A DNA stretch of 64,000 bases from Cichorium intybus (GCA_023525715.1 CM042010.1:83267894-83331893), one strand, 5' to 3'; shown: positions 34,693-46,582, counted from the stretch's first letter. Numbers and translations are program-made. The notes: a model not told the origin generated them from the letters alone.

Positions 34693-36924
34693 TGTGACAT
34701 CCGACTAAAATGGATTCGGTTCAACCCAACCCAATTGGAAATTTAATAAACCCTACTCGAGATTTCTTGACGCTAATAGGATCAAAACCCTTACACTACG
34801 ATATAAATTGACGTTAATAGCAATATATCATAGTATAACGTTATAACTATAATAAAATTAAATTATGATACCATATTAAAATCAAATCAAAGTATGATGC
34901 TCTACTTAATATAAAAGAATCAAACTTGAATGCTATAATTAAACTTCAAATCAAAGTAGATTGTTATAATCAAATAATAACCTATTTTTTTATAAAACTC
35001 TATTTTTATAAACACTACATTAAATTTTATAAAACTCTTAAGATGCTTGTGTTAGTGGGGAATTATGAAGACCACCAAAAGTAAAAGGTTATTCCCATTG
35101 TCTCACACTCACACCTTCCATCATCTTTCCTTTCATTTTTCTCCCAACACATTATTTTCATCACCACTCAAACCATATCTATTCTTCCTCTCACTCTCAA
35201 TCTCGAAATTCCTCCTAGAAATCTTCATTTTTCAGCCAAGAACACTTCAATATACTCAAATCTCCATCCCTCTTGAAACATTCATCAAGGTATGTTGTTA
35301 AAAGTTCTAAATTCATACATGAAACAAATTAAATCCACCAAAATATCTAAAACTCATTTTATGCATAAACCTGATTTTTCTCAGACTCTCATAAATAAAA
35401 TAAGAAGTTCTGGAAATTATCAGAAAATAACTTATTTTTATTGAATTACTATAATTATTGCAATAAAATATGGCAATAATTCACATAAAATACTTTTTTG
35501 CAGTCAATAAATTCTGGAACAATTTTGGAACAACCCATATATTGAGTAAAGTGGATTTATAAAGTTTCATGCATTTATATTACTGTTTGATGCTTATTTT
35601 GTATTTTATTTTGTTGTAGAAAAATAAATTGAAAAATATACTAAATAAATACTAAAGCAGTTAAGAAAAATATGAAACTTTTACAGTAATTACTATTTTA
35701 TGAAATAATGATTTTCTGATAATTTCATAATGTTTCATTGCTGTTTAGTATTTAAAACCATTTTCCTAAATATCTAAGCATGTAAAAATGCATTTTTAAT
35801 GATTATTTCAAATAAATAATTGTTTATAATATATAAAATCTGTAAATACTCATAATTTGACTAGTTATTATTTTAATAAGAAATTATTAAAATCTTGTCT
35901 AAAGTGAAGATATAAATTAATTAAGCAAAGTAATTAATTCAATTTAAAATTCATTTAACATATGAATACATTAATATTCAAAACAAAATTTGGATTATTG
36001 TTAATTCATCTAAAATAAGAATATGTGTCTAATTATTTTTATTAATACTATATTCCCGTTTATCGATTCCTAAGCCAAACTATTAATTATATTAGGTTCT
36101 ACGACATTTTGACTCGAGCCGTCTATCGTACAACACGCGCATTCCTTATTGGACTAATGTGAGTAATCTACCCCATATTTTATAATTTTCAATACTTTTG
36201 GTGTGTATCATGTGGTTTTAATATGTTCCAACTTCATTTTATTATTTTTTCACCATTGAGACATTGTTGGGACATTTATACGTGAATCATTATTTGTATA
36301 ATTATTGTTTGTTTACGCTACATGTACTTGTAGTGCATTACCATTTTTAGTCTAATCTCCATGACTATGCCCGTATTCTTGAGGTACGTTATTGGGTTGA
36401 CCACCCCGCCTTAGGACGCTAAGGTGATTGATTGCACGTGGTTGAGTGTGTATGATGATTAGATGCTCCATGCTATATATATATATACATATATATGTAT
36501 ATATAGGGTGAGGACTTATTGTTGTTGTTATCATTTGTTAATCAATTTTTGATTTATAAACTGTTATCTCAATAACAGTTGCTTGCCAACTTCAAAAGAA
36601 AACAAATTTCAAAATAGTCAAACTCACAATTTTCTTTAATAAAACTAGATTACTCACCAACTCTCGTAGTTGACCTGTTTTTACCCATGATGCAGATTTG
36701 AAGAATGAAGTTGATGAAAAGTAGGGTGTACCTTAGAAACCCACAAGACTATTTAAATTTGATGTAATAAATGTTGTTGTATTTGAATTTGTATTTGTAT
36801 GTTGTGGATCTTGTTTGCATACTTAGTACTTAATTGAATCTAATCATATTATAACATAGTTGTCATGAGACTTTGAACAATATATCACGCCTTGATCGAT
36901 TCCGCCAAGGATCGGGGTGTGACA
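34693..36924 (+). mobile_element. 3' LTR of element E (2232 bp)
   Basis: It runs from TGTGACATCC to GGGGTGTGACA and is close to the 5' LTR in base substitutions. It lacks about 430 bp after position 35637 and has about 160 bp (36069-36230) that the 5' LTR lost. Confidence 0.93.
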
Positions 36925-36929
36925 GTATG

Positions 36930-37251
36930 TTATGTAATGAATCGTATGGTATTTTGAGGAACTCACTAAGCTCCATGCTTACCCTTTCCCTATATAAACT
37001 ACTGTTTTAGGTACATCAGGTACCATGGATGGCAAGGCGTGACGTGTATACACTATGCTGCTTCATTGAAGGACTGTTTTTGAATGGAAGTTCCGCTATG
37101 TTGTGATTTCATTAACTTTTGTTAATCCTGGGATGTTTTCATTAAACTTATAAGTTATGGAATTTTATGAAAATTAATTAAGTGACTTTTCTTATATTGA
37201 AGTTTTCATTTAAAATTTTTTAAATTTACTCAAAAATTTTGGGATGTTACA
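36930..37251 (+). mobile_element. Left LTR of element D, second part
   Basis: It continues the LTR after the E target duplication and ends GGGATGTTACA. The acceptor-like site CTGTTTTAG, then GTACATCAG, is at 37003-37020. It matches 42729-43058 of the right LTR. Confidence 0.92.
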
Positions 37252-37253
37252 AG

Positions 37254-37266
37254 TTGGTATCAGAGC
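37254..37266 (+). other. tRNA-iMet primer binding site of element D
   Basis: TTGGTATCAGAGC follows the LTR end by two bases. Confidence 0.93.
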
Positions 37267-38795
37267 ACAGCTTGAGAGAATCAGGCTCACTTAGTGAGTT
37301 CTGGACTCAAGTTGAGGCTTAAGAGTTTTATTAAAACATTTTTACGAAAGAAAGATGTTTTATGAAGGGTGAACTGAAGACACAGTGTGTACCGCCAGCC
37401 GACGCCAGTATGAGAAAAGGGTTAAGTATTTAATATTGTGGATGTTAAAAAAAACATATGGTATATGTTTGCTGAGATGCCTGGTAGAGATCACACATTG
37501 TTGTATTATTATCTGCTATTTGCTAATAGAACTGTATGCTAGTGCCGATAGGTTGCTTAGAGATTTCCACTAAGTTGTATACAATATGGACTGAATAGTC
37601 ATAGAATATGTGAGTTGACCTTATTGCATGTTCCTTGTTTGGTTGTTGCCTTAGGGAAGATTCTCTTATTTGAAAGACTGTTTAGTTTGATATTGTATAC
37701 AACTACGTTCGCGAAACAATCTGTCATCACTGGAGGAAGTTCCGTCTTAGTTAGAATAGCAGGGTGGGGGTGGGATTCCAAGTATTCCTAGAAGGGTTGA
37801 CATATGCCTTGTAAGGGCATATGTGTTAAAATTATCGGTGAGAAGCGAATTGGATATTTCGAGACGGGTCTTGGAACGAACATGGATAGGTGTGGAAGGT
37901 AGTAGTAGAGCTCCTACTATCGAAAGCACAGGATCTGCGTTTGAGTCGGGAATTCGTCACAAAGGATCCAAGGAGCTGAGTATGTGAGTGTCTAGCATAG
38001 TCGACTTAAATGCTAGTGTAATGTGGTAAACCTTTATCCATTCGATTGTTGAATGTTGATTGTGAGGTTTAGTAGGAACAATTAAGATGAGATCATACCA
38101 GTTTGGTTGGACCAATCATGCTTAAGTTGATTACTGAGCTTAAAGACTGTTGAAAGGGAGAATGTCAAAGTGCTATTGTGGTAGCTATTTTTCATGCAAC
38201 TAATGGGCGCACAAGTCAGACAGAGACTAGAGGATGCAAGGGTGAGTTTTCCAACTCACGGTCAAAGAGGTGCAAGCGGCGCCTGAGATGATAGCGGGTA
38301 TTTTTGAGTCGACTCTGTACATGCCTAGTGCCGTGTAATAGTGGGGCTACCTACCCTTGTATTGATCTTGCTTGAGTGATTGATCAGGTCGTGTGGGTTG
38401 AGAGTCTGGATCACTCGCTCGTGATTGAGGTAACTGACGATAGAGGTGTTGACTAGGGTCGCAAGCAGATGAGTAACATATGGTGGTTGATGTAAACGTC
38501 TTTACATTATCGAAACATGTTTATTGAGATGGTGTTTGCCCCTGATGCAAGTTGTTGGCTGAGCAGAGTGGGCTTGGTTTTTGTTTGAGAGTAAGGGCTC
38601 GTAAAAAAAATTATAAATCCAATAAACAGACTTGGACTTTAGTCCAAGTGGGGGAGGAATACGAAATTAAGGGAACAACATGAATATTATATTGAATCGA
38701 TGAAAGTATTAAAATTATAGTAACACGTCAATATATTTAATTCATTACTACAACTTTATATTAATACATTAAGAAAACTTTACAGAACTACTAAC
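37267..38795 (+). other. Element D interior, left part, with a possible gag/protease relic
   Basis: Mostly untranslatable. At about 38250-38460 short readable pieces (LTVKEVQAAPEMIAGIF, then LVIEVTDDRGVD) resemble the gag-protease junction of gypsy elements (EEAQAAPDVVAG-type sequence) with stops between them, so D may descend from an autonomous element. A PPT-like AAGTGGGGGAGG lies near 38650. The captured gene segment begins somewhere between there and 38796. Confidence 0.4.
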
Positions 38796-40424
38796 CTAAA
38801 CCGGAGAATCAGAAAGAAGCGAGAAAAGATCTTCTACACTCCAATCTTTGTCATCATTAGGTTGACTTGTACTTTCTCGAGGATTTGGAAGTGGTATGCT
38901 TTCAGTTATTGGCGGAGGAGCTCCAAGGTATGGGGTCTCGATAGGGTTGGAACCTGTAACCGCATGATTAGGGGCTAAATATTGACTCATTTGGGGCGTG
39001 TGTAAGTAGGGCAGTGATGAGGAAGGGCTCTAATTTGGAACCAGTTGGGGGTAGCTATAAGAAGGAGGAAACCAGGCTAGGTCACCTACAAAGCCTCAAA
39101 AATTATCCTCACTCGAAGACTCGAGTAAACCAGGGTTAATACTACTCATACCAGAATTAGATGGCGGAGATTGCTGCTGTGTATGAGTTCTTGATGAAGT
39201 TTCCCCCTTTTCCTGAATTTTTCTTTTCCTAAATACAAACTTATGAGCAGCTTGTATTAGCTTCTTTGTGCCGTCTGTTAGACCCGATTGTGACCCTTCA
39301 ATTATTGCTTCTTTTTCTTTTTTTTGGTTGGGTATTAAATCTCCCGATAATTCTGTTGCCTCAATAAATTCATTACCAAATTCCTGTGGCACAAATAACT
39401 TTAGTAATTTCAACCTTATGATATAAAGGAATTAAAAAAAAATGTAGTTCTTTACCTCAGCACGATCAATAAGGGTTTGCAAACTCGTAAGTTGTCGTTG
39501 GGACCAATGATTGATACCTAATTCTCTACAACGTTTTTTTAATTGTGTCGTTCCAATATTGAGTTCCTTCGCAGCTTTCTCAATTGGTTTGTTAAAGTGT
39601 TCAGCTATTATTTCCCTACTTAATAAATGTCTAAAACCTCTTCCACTGCCACCTGCTATGTTTTCTGAACTAGAAGGTTCAAATCCAATTGTATTGTTAT
39701 CATTCTGGATCATTTGAACATGATCCTGATTTTTTGACCCAAATATGGACATTGATTCATCCAAATTAGTGGCCTCTATCGGTAATAATTGTTGGTTTTC
39801 AACTAAAATCTCAGGATTCTGAAATCCTTCTAGATTCCTTTGAATCAACCGAAGATGATCTTGATATTGAAAACCAACCCCAAACTCGGGATTCAATTCA
39901 ATATTTATGTTATGAGTCCTCTGTAATTGATTCTCATCCTGAATACCAGCCATGAATTCTTGATTCATGGGGACAAACTCACTGCTTGTTGGGTGCACGT
40001 CCATGAATGGATTGTACTCAGTTAGACCATCCGCAAATGGGTCTACAAATAACACATGTCAAATGATAAAACAAAATAGAATACTTATAAATGGATCATT
40101 CAAAAGAATTTAACCTGGTAGAAGGCATGGAGTCTGATCAAGTGCAAAGTCAGATGCATGCACCGGATCATCTGAGTTAATGTTCAACTCGGGAAAAATT
40201 TCCGGCTCATCGTGGAGATGCTCTATTGGTAGTATATCTGGAAGACTGTACCATAATTCAAAATCAAACAAAACATTAGAAAGGTAATCGAAGTATGGAT
40301 GATATATGTCTAGAATGTTAGAGTCACCAAACTCTATTAAGAATGCTTGGTTTGAAGTACCCTCTCCTTGCCGAAAACCAGGTCCAGGGTTCGACAGATC
40401 GCCCATTGAAGATCTGTTTTCCAT
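38796..40424 (-). pseudogene. RKD: RKD-type RWP-RK transcription factor, intron-containing pseudogene inside element D
   Basis: Exon 1 is 40424-40115 (ATG 40424), exon 2 40042-39456 and exon 3 39383-38796. Both introns are 72 bp with GT-AG ends (CCAG/GTTAAA, TTTGTAG/A; GAG/GTAAAG, CCACAG/G), and the phases fit: 310+587+588 bp, 495 codons with the stop. The RWP-RK domain (exon 2, about residues 238-290) has AAKELNIG, LKKRCRELGI and SLQTLI as in RKD proteins, but the signature RWPxRK reads HWSQRQ. An acidic N-terminus and a C-terminal DWSVEDLFSLL motif follow family layout. Two in-frame stops in exon 3 (TGA 39098-39096, TAG 39032-39030) truncate it after the DNA-binding domain. RKD factors control egg-cell identity and embryogenic programmes in plants (family knowledge). 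It runs antisense to the host element. Confidence 0.88.
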
Positions 40425-40504
40425 GACTCGACTTTAAATATGAGTTCGTTTACGAACAAACTAGTGATAAGAGAGGATTAGACTGAAAATGAATGATACT
40501 ACAT

Positions 40505-40520
40505 ACCTGTATATATAGTA
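40505..40520 (-). promoter_or_regulatory. Candidate TATA box of the RKD copy
   Basis: The minus strand reads ACTATATATACAGG about 85 bp upstream of the ATG, suggesting the captured segment included at least the core promoter. Weak evidence. Confidence 0.35.
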
Positions 40521-41294
40521 TCTTGCAGCTGGAACCGAAAGGACACACGGAACTGAAAGGACACCTCACATTTTAATTACCGAAATTCAAACTAACTACA
40601 GTAGATGCGACTTTTCATTACCCCAAGTGACATTTTTTCAAAATTCCCTGCTTGACTCTGGTGAGAACGAGATAATAAAGAGACTTTTGAAATAAAACAA
40701 AATTTTATGTCTCCATATAATGGAAATAGTTTAAAAAGTGTTTAGTACTCCAAAACAAAACAAAAAAAAAAAAAAAAAAAACTTACAAAAGATGATGTAA
40801 ATTTTATATTTCGGTGGAACACAAAAATTTGAAGATCCTACAAAAATAGACTTATTTAGCCAAAAAGTATTTAAAAGAAATGTTGAATTGAAGCAAATGT
40901 GTGTTGAAATATGACGAATTCATATAAATACGAAATAGTGTTAAAATTAGGTATTGCAAGTTAACTAGGTTAACTATATATATAGGTAGATTAGAAAGTA
41001 CTAAATATGTACTGTAGATAGTAGCCGGTCAAGTCGATGTGTGGGACTGTGAGAAACAGTTAGAGTTTTTTTTTGTACATCTAGAGTAATTAGAAGAAAA
41101 GAAGTATGGAGTGAATGAGAATAATAGGACCTTAAGCATTATTACAGAGGTATGTGAATGTTGAAAGGGAAAGATAATTAAATCTTGTAAAGTTTCGGCA
41201 ATAAGACGAGGAGGATTTTTGAAGGACACAAGGACTCGATGGGAAATACATAGAGGCGTTCGAGAATGCGGATTTCGGGACGAAATCCAAATAA
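40521..41294 (+). other. Element D interior, right part, no gene seen
   Basis: AT-rich, with an A20-class homopolymer at about 40764-40783. The last 250 bp look like a gypsy 3' untranslated region and include TTTCGGGACGAAATCC (41274). Confidence 0.55.
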
Positions 41295-41306
41295 GTGGGG
41301 GAGACT
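41295..41306 (+). other. Polypurine tract of element D
   Basis: AGTGGGGGAGACT lies just before the LTR start TGTAAGACACG at 41307. Confidence 0.88.
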
Positions 41307-43058
41307 TGTAAGACACGTATCCTGATTATAACATATACTTAAAATAAGAGTGTTAGGAATTATATGATCATTGGTAGTTATAAAGCTAAGAAAAACTTTA
41401 GTTACAATTTCATATGAAAATCAGCATTTTGTGTCGTTTTTAGAAAAATCATAATTAATTCTAGAAAAAATCGTTTGGACCTCAAACCAGTGCACAAAGT
41501 TTACAAATTGAGTCTAGTACAATTACCAAAAATAATAGTAAGCTTGAAAATGACATTATCTATGGTTAAAAATGCAATCTTTACTGATTAGTTCGGAATT
41601 GACAGATTAGATAGTCTGTTTTCAAAAATTCATAATAAATCATAGAAAAATCGTATAAATACGTAAAATACATCCCTGGAAAGGTATTGAGATAAATTTC
41701 TGGAATATCAAATAAAAACGTGAATTTCATGGGTTTAAAGTCGGCTAAACCAGTCTTGAACAAACTGATTCTAGAAGGTATTAATTTCAACAAAGTTATA
41801 TTATTAAAATCATTTGTCAAAAGTGTCATGCCATTTTTTATTCAAGAATTCAAGTATAAATACCCCTCAAAACATCTCATAAACCACACAACTAAATCTC
41901 AATCCAATATATAGAGGTTTCTAAGCACTAGAGTGTAAGCAAGTGAGCGGAAGGAAGCTTAAAAGCCTAACGAAGGAGTTATAGATCTCGACGACTTGTC
42001 ATATTGTAAAATAGTTTTTGTTAAGAAGTAGAATATTTAATAAGTATAGCATATGTTATATTATACTAATTTCTAACAATAGTAAACAAAAACCTTAAAA
42101 TGTCGTTATTATAACAATTCGTAATTTCCGAAAATAATACCGATTGATTTACTTACGAGGACGGTGACTAGGCCGATTACTTGGGATCTGGTTGTTGGAT
42201 TTTCCGAAAGGCTAAAATGCTGAAAGGATCCTGCCACCCCATCTAATCTTCTACCTGGCCGTTCTTTACTTGATAAATCATGGAGTATCATATTGGAATT
42301 ATTGAAGGGTTTAATGATGCGACTATAATATAGTTAAGGATTAAGAAATGATAGATTTCTTATTATGTTAACAGTTAAAGTTGAAGGAAATACAAAGCTG
42401 AGAAAGATAAACGATATAGTCAACAATAATCAGGTGAGTCTTCTCACTATACTATAGGTGATATTGCATGCGTAGGAAGGAAGATATGTTAGACTAAGGT
42501 GATCTTACCTTTTATGATAATTGTATGAATTATTGCTATGATAATGATTGTTTGTGGACGGAACGGGATAGCCCGCGAGCCAATAGGCGAAACGGGAATA
42601 GCCTGCGAGTCATTAGACGGAACGGGAAAAGCCTGCGAGCGATAAGACAGAACGGGAACTGCCCGTGAGTCTTCAGGCGGAACAGGGATAGCCCGTGAGT
42701 CTCACAGACATATGAATGGTTATTGTGTGTTGTATGTTATGTAATGGATCGTATGGTATTTTGAGGAACTCACTAAGCTCCATGCTTACCCTTTCCCTAT
42801 ATAAAGTACTGTTTTAGGTACATCAGGTACCATGGATGGCAAGGCGTGACGTGTATACACTGTGCTGCTTCATTGAAGGACTGTTTTTGAATGGAAGTTC
42901 CGCTATGTTGTGATTTCATTAACTTTTGTTAATCCTGGGATGTTTTCATTGAACTTATAAGTTATGGAATTTTATGAAAATTAATTAAGTAACTTTTCTT
43001 ATATTGAAGTTTTCGTTTAAAAATTTTTAAATTTACTCAAAAATTTTGGGATGTTACA
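41307..43058 (+). mobile_element. Right LTR of element D (1752 bp)
   Basis: It runs from TGTAAGACACG to GGGATGTTACA and closely matches the split left LTR (1787 bp). The main difference is a deletion of about 36 bp near 42002. It carries the minisatellite 42556-42705, donor CAGGTGAGT (42431) and acceptor-like CTGTTTTAG. Confidence 0.94.
42556..42705 (+). repeat. Minisatellite in D right LTR
   Basis: The same five-unit array as 26571-26720, with only a few base differences. Confidence 0.88.
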
Positions 43059-43063
43059 AGACC

Positions 43064-43631
43064 GCCATTTTATAGGCAGTCGCCTTATACCCTCTTTATA
43101 GGACAGTTTTGTGAATGAGGCCTACTAGCGGTAAGACTAACCAATTTTCTTATATATAAATATTTAACTTTTAATTATAAATATATAAGATATATTTTAA
43201 TCTTATTAAAATATTTTAGATTTAATTTTATAAGAATTTTCGTGAATTTATATGTATTTTTTGAAAATTTTAATTAAATATTTAAGCTGATTTAATTTAT
43301 CTTTTAATTAACAATTAATTAAATTAATTAAATCTAATAAGGGAATCACAAAAATTAATCAAATTAATTTCCTAACCGTTATCCCTAGATCACGAAATCA
43401 GCATGCAAAGATAAGGGGTTCCAGTTATTTAATTATCCAATAAGTACCATAAATAACAACCTACTTATAAAAGGCAAGCAAATCAAGGGGATACAAGGTG
43501 TGGCGGCTAGGGTTAGGAAACCCTAGCCTAGGCCACGAAATTAAGGCCATTCCAAGAGAGTTTTTCGCAAAAACACTCAAGGCAAAAATCATACAAGTAG
43601 TTTATATCAATTCATAAGAAAACAAGCCTAA
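43064..43631 (-). other. Leader of element C, primer-site-proximal part
   Basis: Noncoding AT-rich sequence between D's target duplication and C's primer site. No gene seen. Confidence 0.6.
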
Positions 43632-43643
43632 GCTCTGATACCA
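43632..43643 (-). other. tRNA-iMet primer binding site of element C
   Basis: The minus strand reads TGGTATCAGAGC next to the LTR end at 43645. Confidence 0.9.
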
Positions 43644-43644
43644 C

Positions 43645-44410
43645 TGAAGGGTTTTCTAGCAAACAATGAACAAATAATTTCTTATGGTTCACATGCAACC
43701 CTAGAAAAATCTATGTTTTCTTCTATGAAGATAATAAACTAAAATCCTAAAGCCAACAATTATTTCTAAAGATCAAATGAAGAATAACCAACCTTTTGAT
43801 CTTGTTCTTGAAGCTAGCAGCAAAGAGATCCTGCCTCAAATGAAGTCACACCCAAGCAATGGAGAAGACAGTCCAGCAGAGTAATTCTGGTTGAAGTTTG
43901 GTGTAGAAAAGGGGATCCAGGAGGTTCCTTTTATAGCCTCCAAGGCTTACAGCTGAAACCCTAGAGGAGCCTCCTTAATGGGCAAGCCTGTTGACCATTT
44001 GGACCAAGGCTTCTAAACCCTAATTAGGGTTTTCGCCAACTATGGAGTTCCCTCCATATTGACGCCAACTTTGGCCCCTGGCTACTGGCTTGCCAGTTAT
44101 TCAACTATTGAATAAATACAAACCAGTCCCTGCACTTTTAATTAATTAATTTAATCACTAAATTAAATCCAATTAATTCTAGATTAAATCTCAATTAATT
44201 ATTATAGTTTCTAATTAATATATTAGCACTTAAATATATTAATAAACCATTTAATTAATTCTATTGATTTATTAAACAATTAATAAATCAACCTTTTACT
44301 CTACTGAACTCTATCCTAACCTCCAGCTATGAGGGCAACCCAAATAGACTTTGCTTCTATTAATAAGATAAACATAATTATAAGTCATGGCTTAGACACC
44401 TAATCCAACA
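43645..44410 (-). mobile_element. 5' LTR of element C
   Basis: 766 bp, the same length as the 3' LTR and only a small percentage divergent by eye. TSD CTTTG follows at 44411-44415. Confidence 0.95.
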
Positions 44411-44802
44411 CTTTGTACATCGACAATTGAAAATTCTAAACAAAATTGGAAAAGAAATGACTTGAAAGAAAATCTCTGTGTAAAAACTAAATCTTCAAAA
44501 TCATCGATTTGTTCAAAACCATCAACTACCAAGAAAACATCAAAAACCTCTAAGTCAAAATCATTCAAACAAATATGGGTTCCAAAGACTTCCATTATGT
44601 CAGTCACTTCAGACTCATCAATTTTAACTAAAAGCTCTTCAGATTCATGTTCTGACTCATCTTGTTCTTCACATGAGACTTCGGAGAATATGATTAATCT
44701 AAATGCTAATGAAATATCCGAAGAGGTCGTAGAAAAGTGGATTCAAGAATCCTTCGCTTACCCTGAGGACCCAAGATTGATTGGGTACCAACTCCTTCTT
44801 GA
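44411..44802 (+). pseudogene. Copia gag of element B, C-terminal portion
   Basis: Directly continues the frame cut at 16785 (TSTIENSKQNWKRND), with Ser/Lys-rich sequence and the conserved tail VEKWIQESFAYPEDP. A one-base deletion shifts the last residues. In the family frame the stop is TGA 44800-44802, followed by ATTGCAG and pol. Confidence 0.85.
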
Positions 44803-44806
44803 TTAA

Positions 44807-46582
44807 TTGCAGGTCATATCAAATGAGCGGTATGATGCAAAATGGTACATGGATAGTGGCTGCTCAAGACATATTACTCGGAAGAGGGAATATCTCAGGG
44901 ATTACAGAACATTGGATGATGCAGGAACTGTTCGCTTCGGTAATAATGAAACATATCCGATTCGAGTTTATGGCAAAATAACAAATGGCCAATTTACAAT
45001 CAATAGAGTGGCATTTGTAGAAGGGTTAAAGCACAATCTAGTGAGTATCTCTTAGTTAGTAGTTGGAACAGGAAATGCAATTACTTTCAACAACCAAGGA
45101 AGTGTCATCACAAAAGAAGCAACAAACGAAGTCCTTTTGAAATCTGAATAAAAAGGGTCAATGTTTCCTTTGAATCTGAAGCCAGTGACCGATGGGCAAT
45201 CATTGTGTCTTCTATCCAAACCCAATTCAGATGTAAGTTGGCTATGGCACCGAAGAATTCCCCATTTGAACTTCAAAGACTTAAACAAGTTAGTGGCTAT
45301 GGATTTGGTTCGTGGAATGCCTGCCCTCAAATTTGAAAATGACTCACTTTGTTCTGCTTGTGAACATGGCAAGCAAACAAAACAAAAGCATCTAACTGTG
45401 ATCAACCCAAAAATCACCGAACCACATTCACTTCTCTACATGGATCTTTGTGGTCCATCCGTAGTGGAATCAATTGGAAAGAAGAAATACATTCTTGTGA
45501 TAGTTGATGACTATTCAAGGTTCACTTGGGTCTTATTCTTGAGAAACAAGTCTGATGCAGCTGAAGAAATCATTAATTTCATAAAGAAAATTGAGGTGAT
45601 GCTCAACAAGAAAGTCCAAACTGTGCACAGTGACAACGGTTCGGAGTTTGAAAATCAAACTCTTGATGGATTTCTGAAGATAAAGGGGATTAGTCATAAT
45701 TTCTCAGCACCATATACACCTCAACAAAATGGTGTTATAGAAAGAAGAAATCGCTCTTTATGTGAAGCAGCTAGAACCATGCTTAACTTTACTAATTTGC
45801 CCATGTACTTCTGGGCCAAAGCCATCTCTACAGCTTGCTTTACTCAAAACAGATCATACATTCACAAAAGGTTTCATATTACACCTTATGAAGTACTCAA
45901 CCGAAGAAAACCAAATGTCAAGTTTATTCATATCTTCGGTTGTAGGTGTTTTATTTTGAACTTAAAAGATCATTTTACAAAGTTTAATGACAAATCTGAA
46001 GAAGGAATTTTTCTTGGGTACTCACAAGACTCAAAGGATTATAGGGTCATGAACAAGAGGACTACCAAAATCGAAGAAACTTTCAACCTCTCGTTTGATG
46101 ATTACTATATCAAGAAATCCCTGCATCCGTTCCCTATGTCATCTATCTTTCCAAAGCCAGCTGTTGATGCATTACCAATCACTACCTTTGATACAGACTT
46201 CACTCTTCTTTTTGATCCACCTGTAAGGGCTGTGGACTCAGAACCCAGGGCACCAGATAACAATGTGTCCGAACTGTCCAAGCTCACAGATGTGCCTGAT
46301 GACTCTTCAACAAGCAGCGTACAAAGACCATCTTCGGTTGAGGGGGAGCCATCCAACAGAAGTGAAGGGAATACTAGTTTCGAGGGGGAGCAAAACATCA
46401 CAAGTCCAACATTGCCCCCACACGAAATATCTCATATCATGTCCCTATACCCATCAGTCCAGGGGGAGCCAAAGATTTCTACTCCTAATTCAACAACTCC
46501 AGTCACTTCTGATAAAGGCACCACATCCTCTACACCAACTGCTGTCGAGGGGGAGAACACGTTAAATTATTTTTCACAATGA
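44807..46582 (+). pseudogene. Copia pol of element B: protease and integrase
   Basis: One frame with two stops (TAG 45053, TAA near 45149). Protease is WYMDSGCSRHITR. The GAG-pre-integrase domain has LWHRRIPHLNFKDLNKL and the CSACEHGKQTK zinc-binding end. The integrase core has Asp in YMDLCGPS, Asp in VHSDNGSEF and Glu in NGVIERRNRS. A long Ser/Pro/Glu linker with repeated EGE steps ends at TGA 46580. All three catalytic residues are present, but the stops make it nonfunctional. Confidence 0.9.

Larger units (their letters stand above)
26752..36924 (+). mobile_element. Gypsy element E, nearly complete, innermost level
   Basis: TSD GTATG on both sides (26747-26751 and 36925-36929). LTRs are 26752-29291 and 34693-36924, with the primer site at 29294, gag-pol 30120-34642 and the polypurine tract at 34679-34692. 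The C-terminal chromodomain-like motif and the two CCHC knuckles suggest a Tekay-type chromovirus. The lineage is inference. Confidence 0.94.
25287..43058 (+). mobile_element. Gypsy-like element D carrying an RKD pseudogene, no gag-pol
   Basis: Perfect TSDs AGACC (25282-25286 and 43059-43063). The left LTR is 25287-26751 plus 36930-37251 (split by E), the primer site 37254-37266, the interior to 41294, the polypurine tract to 41306 and the right LTR 41307-43058. The TTTCGGGACGAAATCC motif before the polypurine tract is typical of gypsy elements. The interior of about 4 kb has no reverse transcriptase or integrase. It carries an antisense host gene instead. Confidence 0.92.
16786..44410 (-). 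mobile_element. Element C: minus-strand copia-like element with gag remnant only
   Basis: Two LTRs of equal length (766 bp each) are flanked by perfect TSDs CTTTG (16781-16785 and 44411-44415). The primer site next to the right LTR and the polypurine tract next to the left LTR set the orientation as minus. Inside are a hairpin-rich noncoding region, solo LTR F, a copia-type gag fragment, a leader, and element D inserted in the leader. No protease, integrase or reverse transcriptase was found, so C is non-autonomous. Confidence 0.92.

Noticed and set aside
38796..40424. Functional host RKD gene
   Set aside because: Two in-frame stops, altered RWPxRK core and position between the primer site and polypurine tract of element D argue for a captured pseudogene.
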